NCBI GenBank assembly: GCA_039707655.1 | Contig: CM077664.1 | Location: forward strand, 195,418,195 to 195,482,194 | DNA length: 64,000 bases | Direction: 5' to 3' | From: Elymus sibiricus | Lineage: Eukaryota; Streptophyta; Magnoliopsida; Poales; Poaceae | Shown: positions 54,907 to 64,000 of the stretch, one piece after another | Layout: every line of letters starts with the position of its first letter | Position numbering within the stretch: the stretch's first letter is position 1 | Made by a program: the position numbers and the translations under genes | The notes under the pieces: generated by a model | Told to the model about the DNA's origin: nothing | The model's database searches: none | Seen by the model: only the letters and a program-made list of their open reading frames with translations

Positions 54907-57900
54907 GACTCCCACTTGCACTAGAGTCAATAATCTAGTCAATGCTAATGCACTTTACACCTATGGCATACCGGTGTAAAAAATGCTTCGCTTGTGGTAT
55001 AGCCTGACAACTTTAGTTCCGTGTGTATCTTTGCATCTCCTCGCGTTTTCATGCTTTCACAAAATTCATATTTTGTGTGGACTTGACTTTGTATATATGT
55101 GAATCACAGGTCAAACCTTGATTCCTCAGACTGAGCTATGGAGCAACTATCTGCAATAGTGTCCCATTGACCAAAGCCATCTTGGAACCATACTGAGTTC
55201 ATGAATGAACTATATGATTTAACATCTTATTTGTCGCTTCCAAAGCGTCAACATACTTAGCCATTTGTCATAGAATTCGCCACAGTAACCTGTTTGGAAC
55301 AATTTCCAACTTACCGTGCCACCATATCGTGTATTACAAAACCCTTAACTTAAATCGAAAATCGCATGGAGCATTGATGAAGACTGTATCGATGTAATTA
55401 CTTACAAGAGCACTTCATAATCTCTGCTTGCGAGAAAACATGTCATCAGTGCTACTTTAGTACTCAACGACATTTTTCACTATTGTCCCATGATCAGCAC
55501 TTTGATCACTTTGGTATCTATACTCGCAACCGCTTGGGAGTATCGGACATATTTGGTTGTTTTACATACCATGGAATACATGATTAATCCAAACATGAAA
55601 GTGTGTGGAATCTCCATCATGTATTTTGCTCATCAGTGTTTTGGGACACCGAGTCTTGCAAAACTCTTTCGATGTGACTTCGGCAAGAATCACTCCTTGG
55701 CATTTTAATGTTAAACTGTTTTAGCATCTTGTCAATATGTATTTAGGCTTAGCCCTATTAGGCAATTCTATCTTGTAGATAATTATGCCTAATATCGAGG
55801 CTACCTAGCCTAAGCACTTCATCGAAAAACTATTTTCAATGAAGTCCTAATTTGTGTCAAGAAATTTATATTATTTCAAATCAACAATATGTCAAGCACA
55901 CAAGGTTTTTAGAAATATTATTATGCTCCCACTTACTTTCTTGTAACCACAAGCATCTTCGTTATCCATTTATGAAATCAAACTCTTTTGACTATTTTAT
56001 CAAAAACGAAGATTCCAACTCCATTTTGCTCTCTTCTGTCCATCGCTGGAACTCTGAAGTTTGCATACTTACTTGCATCCTCTGGATAGACAAAATACCT
56101 TGGACTGTATCACATGCAAGTCCTAGGTAGCATTTCCATCACATGGAAATCCTTTTGGCATCCAAGTATCATAACTCATCATTGAAATATGTATTAATTG
56201 CTAGTTTAACCCGAACCAACTTTAAGCATCGCTACGGTGAGACAATCTCATCGTAGTTAATTCCTTGAATTTGTTATATGCAACAAGTCAAGCTTTATGG
56301 ATAAAACATTTTTATCCGTATCAGTTTATAGCTCCATTTATATTCGTTAGACTTTAAGTCTTCCAAAGGGTTTATCAAGATCAAATCGTGAATCATTTAT
56401 ATGGAAACTATCTCGGATTATATTGGTATTTAGCCAATTCCGGAGTCAGGGCCTATCAACGCTTCCTTGTGTATCGTAGATATACTGTTGTCTAACAACA
56501 ATATCTCGTTTGCGCACCAGAGAGGTTTGCACGAGTTTTGCCTACGTGGTTCAGCTGCAAGTTCGACCGAAGTCCATACATCTCATGTAGAGGCTTCCGT
56601 ATCAGTCGCAGTAGGAAACTCTGGAATCACTTCCAAGGTCTCTTTCCCTTGACCTGATGACAAAGATACTTTTATCTCGTCGAGTTGCACTGTCCTCCCA
56701 CTCACCTTTTTGTAAGAACCATTTTCTACAAAATCATACCGTTCGTGGTAAACCTTTTTGCCTCGGTATAGTGAGGGAGGAATACCCAATAATTTGGGAC
56801 AACCTACAAAGTAGCACTTGTCTAATTTGGAATAGGTTTGTAAATATTTTATACAAGCCCCATATTCCAAACGTTAAGAAAAGATATAACATGGTTGGGC
56901 GTACCATACCATGACATCATTTCAACAGATTTGATGGCGCTCTTTTCAGTGTAAAAGCCGCAGTCTCTAAAACATTACTTTTAAAAGGGATAATGGCAAA
57001 TTGATTTATGTCATCTTTGATCTTACCATGTCATAAATGGTTTGATTACATCTTCACGGACATTCCACTCACAGTGGTGTTCCGGGAGGTGTAAGTTATG
57101 AAACTCTTTTCACAACTCATCAGACATTCGCTAAACTTGTAACTCAAATATTCCTTTCCGCAATCTAATTGCAGAAATATAATTTTCTTGTTACAATAAT
57201 TCCTACTTCATTTTGAAAACCTTTTGAATGACTTCAAAAGATCCATACTTATGTCTCATCAAGTAAATATCCATATATCTACTTGAGTCATTTCAGAAGA
57301 TAGATAAATCCACTGCCAGCAACAACATTTATCAGACTACACACATCATGATGTATGATCACCAATAAGTTCTTGGCTCGTTCCTTATGGCCTGTGAACG
57401 GTATTTCAATCACTTCACTTTTCGGAGGAAAGTTGCATGTGTCAGATAATTCATAATCAAACGACGTCAAAATCCATCATTATGGAATTTCTCCATGCGG
57501 GTTTCTCCAATGTGACCAAATGCAGTGCCACACATGTGTGCTATTCTGTTAGTCTTGCAACATTTAGTGTCAGTGTTATGGATGTATCATATTACCATCA
57601 ATATTCATAACATACATCCCATCCAAGATGGAAGTATGGCCCTTATGTTTATTCATAATACTGAACAACAATTGTTCTTTTATGAACAACGCTCTTGCAA
57701 CAAACATTATGCAAATGGGCTAGAGTGTATGAAACTCTAAAATGAATTATGAAAGTAAATACACAGGTAATGTATTATTATCAATATTCATAACATACGT
57801 CTCATTCACAATGAAAGTATGGCCCTTATATTATTCATAACACCGAACATCAAAAGTTCTCTTATGAACAACCTTCTTGCAAGATACCTTATGCAATGGG

Positions 57901-60181
57901 CTAGAGTGTCTGAAAACTCTAAAATGAATTATGAAAATAAATACATAGGTAATGTACCGAGTATAGCAACTTTTACTATGTTCCCAGCGCATATCTTAAC
58001 CTCGTTACTGGCAAGTCTTTTAGGCCATAGTAGTTCTTGCATCGAGTTGCAACAGAATGCAATCGAGCAGGTATCTCTGTGATCAACTTTTAATCACAAT
58101 ACCCAAGAATCAGTGATTAACATGTTTTAATCATAATTCCCAAGAATTATATCTTTGACCAGCCTTCCAAACATCAATAACTTGTATGACTTTCATACTT
58201 GAGCTGGAGATTCCAGTCTTCTCTCTTTTTGCCTTTATACTTCTAATAGTTTAACTTTCAGTATTTCTCCCACTCTCAGAAGAAGCACCCAATTTTAAGA
58301 GTGGCGTGAGCCCCGGACTTCCTAGGTGTGTAAGTCACACTAACACCCTTTGGACATTTCCTTTCTCTTTAAGTTGTTTTATTCACCTTCATCATATGAC
58401 AGGCGTTCTTCTGGATCCCTCTCTTATCAGTCAAATGCCCAGTAAACACTTTACTAATACTTTGCAAACAAACATTGCTTTGGATATTTCATATCTTTTA
58501 GCCTTTGTCTGCATCTGAAAACAATTTTCAGTTCCATGAATATCACATAACTATCCCAACTTTTGAAGTTCGGGTCTCATGGAAGCAAACATATTGCACT
58601 TGACCGTAACGGAATTCTAGCTTTTGGATCGAAGGACGAGAGTCACATCATCCATAGCATTAGCGGGAGGATACCGAAAGCATGCGATAGGACAAAATCC
58701 TTCTCAGCACTCTTGAGGACAATCCTCACATTACACCAACCGTAAAGTTTTAACCAGATAAATAACAGCTTATTCAATTTTTAATAGGGAAAGTGGAAAC
58801 GCGAGCCATTATTCTACAACTATTATGCAAATCACACTTAGACAGTGTTCATAATTAATTGCACTGAGAATTAAACAAGTTAATTCTATAGTGCGCTCCC
58901 ACTCAAATCAATATCTCTCATAATTGATTGTGAGTGATGCAAGATCCGCATTTCCATTCAACGCCATTGTTCGAGATGAACACTGATGGCGCCAACTTCA
59001 ATCGGTAGGCAAACTTGCCGATCACATCTCTATGTGACTCTTGTTCATCTTTCGATGTGTGTGTTCCGAGTTCAGGACAATCCTGCCATGAACGTCAAGA
59101 CAACCAAGTGATCTCGCTGCGAGGTCTGACCTCACCTGCGTTACACCCGTACAATCGTTCGTACCCATGTAGATCATGGCGCATCCCGAAAGGAAAGATG
59201 CTGTGACGGTGCTACACTTGGGAGAACACTAACTACTTGATATTTTAAGTGAGAGATCACCCTAATAAAAAGCGACTACCGCGCAATCAAAAAGGGTGCA
59301 TCAAAAGGGATAAACATCTCAGGTAATTCATAATAGCATGATATGGTATAGCCCTTTCTGACGGAGAAGTCTTTTATTTCTTCGTCTTCGGCATTCGCGT
59401 CGGTGTTCACCTTTGCGAAGTTTGCCACCACCTTGTCGATGCACCAGATAATATTGCTATCTCTATAGCTAATAAAATAAGTGCATTACTTAAGGTTGAC
59501 ACGTAGGTCATTAAAGTGACAATCATATGGCTCCAGCCATCATGCCGAATCATGACACGCAGGTCATGTTAATGTACATTATATAGTCATCTCATACATA
59601 ATCAAATTAAATATGATGAAGACTATACCACATCTCATGCACATCCTGCAAAACCACAGACGCCTCTAATCGGTTTATGCAAAATTTTATTTTACGTGGC
59701 TTCTAAGGTTTCGAAACAAACCGAAGCTACCAACGTCCATCATCAAGTATGATTATTCAAGTCGCTAGATTAACTTTGTGGGGTGTATGAAACACTAGAT
59801 AATAAAACCTCGAGCCCCATACTGAACTTCGTCATACGCATGACCCCCGTGCAGATCATATCTGCATTGCCCTTTTGTCTGCGAAATTTCATCTTTCTTT
59901 TAACTATGGTGGAATTCAATGAACTGTTAGCACTTCGTTGATCAATCAGGATCGCGGATTGCCAGAACTTTGAAACTCCACCATGCCGTTATCAAGATCA
60001 GAAATATGCAAATTCAAGGGAAGCAACAGGAACATCGGGTAACAGATTTCTTCTGCTACCCGCACAAATAATTTCCAGTAATAGAACTCATCTACTACAA
60101 ATTATATTGTGCAACACCCATACATCTCATGTATGCTAGATCGTAACCTGCATCTACGCATAGCACGGCTCATGATGCCAC
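54907..60181 (-). pseudogene. Degenerate copia polyprotein of C3
   Basis: Heavily decayed coding region with many stops; only islands are readable on the minus strand. 57470-57288 gives IPFTGHKERAKNLLVIIHHD then VCSLINVVAGSG, the junction of the GAG-pre-integrase and integrase core (first catalytic Asp in IIHHDVC). 56870-56583 gives DKCYFVGCPKLLG and GKKVYHERYDFVENGSY, the end of the integrase region. The order is as expected for copia, with integrase before RT; RT and RNase H should lie at lower coordinates (about 54950-56500) but no YVDD box could be read with confidence. The Gag region (58000-60150) is AT-rich and unreadable. It has no coding potential today. Confidence 0.65.
60167..60180 (-). 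other. Primer binding site of copia C3
   Basis: Minus-strand TGGCATCATGAGCC directly after the 5' LTR, a variant of the tRNA-Met-type site TGGTATCAGAGCC used by copia elements. Confidence 0.6.
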
Positions 60182-62326
60182 AGTAGGGTAAAACAGCAGA
60201 AAACAAAAAAATTCCGACCTACGCACCAGCCCAGGACCACTATGAAGACTGCATACAGGGTTTCGATCCGATCGTTACCGACTCGTAGCGCAGCGGAAGT
60301 AGAGTCGATGTAGATCGTCGGTGCAGATCCCCGCAGCTAGGATTTACAACCTCCCAGCCGCGAGGATGTTCTCCCTTGTCTTCTCGTTGGACAGCCCTGC
60401 GGGAGGCCGTCGGACAGTCCCTCGGACGGTGTCACGGACAGCCCTGCGGGAGGCCGTCGGACAGTCCCCCGGACGGTGTCACGGACAGCCCTTCGGGAGG
60501 ACCCTCAAAACTCGGACGGTCATTCGGACAGCCCTTCGGGAGGCACCCTCGAACAGCCCCTCGGGCAAAAATATCGAACCTACGACCTCTCTATGGGGTT
60601 GCACACATACGGTGTCATCTATCCGGCAGGGCTTCGCTGTCCAGAACTAGTTCCCACCGGAACCCAGACAGCCTTTCGGCTCTACGAAACTCTTTTCGTG
60701 GGAGGGAGAGAAGAAGCCAGATCATTGCATGGCATAGTGTGAGAGAGTTGGAGTGAGTGTGGAGAGCTTCTCTCCACCTCTATTTATAGGAAAGCCAAGG
60801 GGAAGGGTGGTACTAAAAAATACCAAAACACCCATGCCTTATGTCACACATAAAGGGCATAAAGGGCATAAAAGGATGGCATGTGGAGCTCCATGGAGGA
60901 GCTCCACCCTTGGCCGGCCCCCCCAAAGGGGGTTCCTTGGTCCCTAAGTCCTTCTAGAAGCCTTTTGGGAAAAGCACTAAAAGGTGGCTTTCCAAAAAAG
61001 TAACCATAAAGTGATTTTCACTATTCACGGAAACATTTTTCCGTGACCGTTAAATCTGAAAATATTTCTGTGGGTCTTAGAATAATTCCAGTACCCACTA
61101 AAATGATTTTGGACGCGTTCTGAAACAATTCCGGATTAGTGATTTTCATCTGCGAAAGGCAACCAAACCGGTTCCGGCAGCTCCGGAACATTTCCGGTTT
61201 TTATCCCGGAAAAATCCTAGAAGTTTCCAGAACAATTCTGGCACCCTCCAAGAATTTCCAGGCGTGTGCCGAAACCAATTTGACTTAATGATATACTCCG
61301 AAACAACTTTTCAATTTTATCGAAACTCTTCCGGTGTTCTCTCTCCGGAACTCTTCCGCTGTCTCCGAAAGTTTTCCGGTGAGTTTCTCTCAGACTCCCT
61401 GTCTAGTATTCAGCAGATAGATGACCCTTAAGCATGTGACCCTATAGGTTCAGTGAAGTATAGACATGACCCGGAACACTTTCCGATCAATGATCAACAT
61501 CGGAGCCGTGGACACCCATATTGACCCCTATACCCACACGAATAAATATTCGAGTGAACCTCCAGTTGTCGTGTGCTATTCCTGTTGCTTCGCGATATGT
61601 TACAAACACCCGAGGTGAGATTTATCGGCATCCCTATGGATCAACACTTGTCCACAATGCCAGTTCCCTCGTTATCGGTTTTGTTCTCTTCGTTTCCGTG
61701 TTCCGGTATCCCTGTGATCAAATCACAATGTGTCTGGCCAGACGATGGTGGATACCGTAACACCGAGAGGGCCCAGAGATATCTCTCCATCGTCGGAGGA
61801 GCAAATCCCAATCTTGAGCTATCAAGTCCCTTGACATACTTTTCCATGAACCCGTAAGCCGCCGTAATAGCCACCCATTTACAGATGACGTTTAACAAAC
61901 CCCAAAGTTCATGAAGCAAGCATGAAGAAACTCGATACTCTCATGGTCTAAGGAATTATGCAAACATTAACTTTCTCTATGTTATTAACCATTAACTTGT
62001 GACGAATGTATCTCATAGCATAACATCAATCGGGTCGATTCAACACATGTGTTCTCCTAATATTGTGCCCTCAAAATTGCCGGCATAGTCATGCCCATGA
62101 TCAGGAAAACAGAACCATCATGCCACACTTGAGCTTGTCTTAGAGGCCAAACTAGGAATAGATTTTACCGTTTATTATAACACACGTGCATATGAGTCTT
62201 CCTCCGAGCCTCGTGGTTATTGTAGACTCGAGAACCATAGCAGTTATAGCATGGAATATAAACATAATTATGAACATGGAAATAAACAATAACATTTATT
62301 ATTGCCTCTAGGGCATATCTCCTACA
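60182..62326 (-). repeat. 5' LTR of copia C3
   Basis: 2145 bp, starting TGTAGGAGATATGCCCTAG on the minus strand. TATA box (TATAAATA, minus) at 60781-60788. A 61-bp unit with GGACAGCCCTGCGGGAGGCC is present twice (about 60390-60511) but once in the 3' LTR. It shows the empty Cassandra target site near 61506-61510. Confidence 0.9.
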
Positions 62327-62762
62327 CGAAGATACCCATGCCTCCTCCACTCATGAGGAGAAGGAGGAGAAGAAAGAGGGAGGGGAGGACACGGGGGAAG
62401 GAGCACCTTCCCCGAAAAGGAAGAGGGCGGCGTCCGAAGACGCCGAGGAGGAGGAGCACCCTCGCGCCCCCCAAAAGCTGCGCAAGGCCTCGGCCAACCA
62501 AGCCGGTCAGCGGGCCATGCCCGCCAAGGTCACCCTCTTCGACTCCTCAGAGGATGACATCCTGCAGCAGTGCAGGACGAATCCGGCGCCCAGGAGGTAT
62601 TTCTAACCGAACACACTCAACCCTCCTTTACGCATGCATCTCTTGATACGTGACGCCGTGTTTTTATGGTTACAGCCTGCAACATGCCTTTATCGGCGAC
62701 CAGGCCTCGGATGATGGGCTCCCTCCGCCTTTTATGGCGGAAAGTGGAACCCTCGAGCAGGT

Positions 62763-64000
62763 TGCTACTTGTGAGTTGCGTTGGGATTTTCCCCGAAGAG
62801 GAAGGGTGAAGCAGTACAGTAGAGATAAGTATTTCCCTCAATGAGAACCAAGGTTTATCGAACCAATAGGAGAATCACGCAAAGCCTCGTGAACAGCACC
62901 TGCACACACAACAGCAAATACTTGCACCCAACGCGGGCAAGAGGGTTGTCAATCCCCCTGAACTTGTTACTAGCAAGGATTAAATCTTGTATAGGCAAAT
63001 TCATAAATTGCACAACAAAAGAAAAGTAAATAAATTGCAAAAAGGTATTTTTACGTTTTTTAATATGTTTAAAGTAGACCCGGGGGCCATAGTTTTCACT
63101 AGAGGCTTCTCTCTCGAACGCATATCATACGGTGGGTAAACAAATTACTGTTGGGCAATTGATAGAAAAGCGCATAGTTATGACGTTATTCATGGCAATG
63201 ATCATGTATATAGGCATCACGTCCGTGATAAGTAGACCGACTCCTGCCTGCATCTACTACTATTACTCCACCAATCGACCGCTATCCAGCATGCATCTAT
63301 GGTATTAAGTTCATGACAAACAGAGTAAAGCTTTAAGCAGGATGACTAGAGAAAGTAAACTCAATCAATATGAATAAACCCCATCGTTTTATCCTTAAAG
63401 GCAACAATACAAATACATGTCTTGTCCCCTACTTTGTCACTGGGATATAGAGTACCGCAAGATTGAACCCATTACAAAGCACCTCTCCCGCTGAAGATAA
63501 ATCAATCTAGTTGGCCAAACCAAACGGATAGATCGGAGAGAAATACAAAGCTATAACAATCATGCATAATAAAGTTTAGAAAAGACTCAATTACTTTCAA
63601 TGAATAATCTGATCATAAACCGAAAATTCATCGGATCCCAACAAACACACCGCAAAAGAAGATTACATCGGTTAGAACTCCAAAGAGATCGAGGAGAACA
63701 TTGTATTGAAGATCAAAGAGAGAGAAAAGATCATCTAGCTACTAGCTATGGACTCATAGGTCTAAGGTGAACTACTCACATATCATCGGAAGGGCAGCAA
63801 GTTTCGTGTAGAAGCCCTCCGTGATCGATTCCCCCTCCAGCAGATTACCGGAAAAGGCCTCCAGATGGGATTGCGGAAGAACAGAGGCTTGCGGTGGCGG
63901 AAAAGTTATATCGTCTTGCATTCTGTTGGTTTGGGAATATATGTGAATTTATAGGCTTGGAATTAGGTCAAACGGAGCTGCATGGGGCCCACAAGCTCAG
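62763..64000 (-). repeat. LTR of an element A-related gypsy element, runs off the window
   Basis: Plus strand TGCTACTTGTGAG is the reverse complement of the element A LTR end. Collinear similarity follows: GTACAGTAGAGATAAGTATT, AAGAGGGTTGTCAATCC, CAAGGATTAAATCTT, GCATGCATC near 63290, and GCCCACAAGCTCAG at the window end. Divergence from element A is clearly higher than between its own LTRs. It truncates exon 3 of the Tat accessory gene. The rest of the element and its TSD lie beyond 64000. Confidence 0.8.

Larger units (their letters stand above)
52060..62326 (-). mobile_element. Copia C3: Angela/BARE-related element, complete but decayed
   Basis: 10,267 bp with a perfect TSD CGAAG (52055-52059, 62327-62331). 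Minus-strand 5' LTR 60182-62326, primer site 60167-60180, degenerate pol 54907-60181, polypurine tract beside 54907 (AAGTGGGAGTC), 3' LTR 52060-54906 containing Cassandra. The LTR begins TGTAGGAGATATGCCCTAG on the minus strand. It lies in exon 2 of the Tat accessory gene. Confidence 0.92.
50945..62762 (+). pseudogene. Tat accessory gene (PF04195-like), split by copia C3
   Basis: ATG at 50945 (MADATLKGQWAPSTITESII). After frameshifts near 51020, 51080 and 51250, the conserved body reads VCEAFLRVEPHFS, MWLKTFGIKPKSSGANLAEC, GTFVETIKEWQWEWFYISEP and LVDMVDVMLHRRILPLQLR, matching my recollection of the putative gypsy-type transposon domain. Intron 1 is 51790-51878. Exon 2 runs to 52059, is interrupted by C3, and continues at 62332 in the same frame (EARSE then DTHASSTHEE) through a basic stretch, SPKRKRAASED, that looks like a nuclear signal. 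Intron 2 is 62597-62675. Exon 3 (LQHAFIGDQASDDGLPPPFM) is cut at 62762 by another LTR. Tat/Grande-type elements carry such an extra ORF antisense to pol near the 3' LTR. Its function is unknown. Confidence 0.75.

Noticed and set aside
1..64000. tRNA or other structural RNA genes
   Set aside because: No cloverleaf-like or snRNA-like sequence was noticed. The tRNA-related words found are primer binding sites of retrotransposons.

Overview
The window reads as repeat-rich intergenic DNA of a Triticeae grass (wheat, Aegilops, barley or a close relative). The evidence is the set of element families: Angela/BARE-like copia LTRs that begin with the GGAAATATGCCCTAGAGGC block, Tat- and Athila-like Ty3/gypsy elements, a 12-kb CACTA transposon with captured gene fragments, Stowaway and Harbinger MITEs, LINE remnants, a Cassandra TRIM carrying a 5S rRNA-like domain, and a TRIM array with a tRNA-Met primer site. 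I found no intact, clearly single-copy host gene. The most gene-like item is a three-exon B3-domain reading frame inside the CACTA element.

Layout. 1-11851: minus-strand Tat-type gypsy element (integrase, RNase H, RT and protease remnants, then gag and the 5' LTR), cut in gag by element A (4528-10752, TSD TCGGG), a non-autonomous gypsy element with one small ORF. 11852-22547: older mosaic of a minus-strand LINE tail, a plus-strand LINE ORF2 remnant with a MULE-like insertion, a TRIM with three LTRs, a GC-rich non-autonomous copia-like tail, and a broken multi-copy-type hypothetical gene. 22548-35396: a copia LTR piece invaded by gypsy C, whose LTR was invaded by element B (23354-33170, TSD TATGT), which in turn holds a Harbinger MITE and a 2.7-kb solo LTR (TSD ATATT). 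35397-48860: a second copia LTR split by the CACTA element (36077-48335, TSD GTA). 48861-49861: unassigned, with a possible Helitron start. 49862-62762: a second Tat-type copy, with an LTR and the plus-strand accessory gene, split by copia C3 (52060-62326, TSD CGAAG). The 3' LTR of C3 carries Cassandra (53358-54082, TSD CGTGG). 62763-64000: minus-strand LTR related to element A, running off the window.

How the parts relate. The autonomous polyproteins here (Tat, copia C3, LINEs) are all broken, while A, B and gypsy C show no pol in the window and would depend on enzymes supplied elsewhere. A and B share a primer-site type, a sequence block beside the PPT, internal repeat blocks and a short ORF motif, which suggests one dependent lineage. 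The CACTA element shows no transposase but carries at least five gene-derived units, several of them Ala-rich or acidic proteins, plus a DEDDy exonuclease with one frameshift and the B3 frame. Target-site duplications were read directly for seven insertions (A, B, the solo LTR, CACTA, C3, Cassandra and the Harbinger MITE), so the nesting order is well supported. Family names (Angela, Maximus, Tat, Athila) come from recalled signatures, not from a search.
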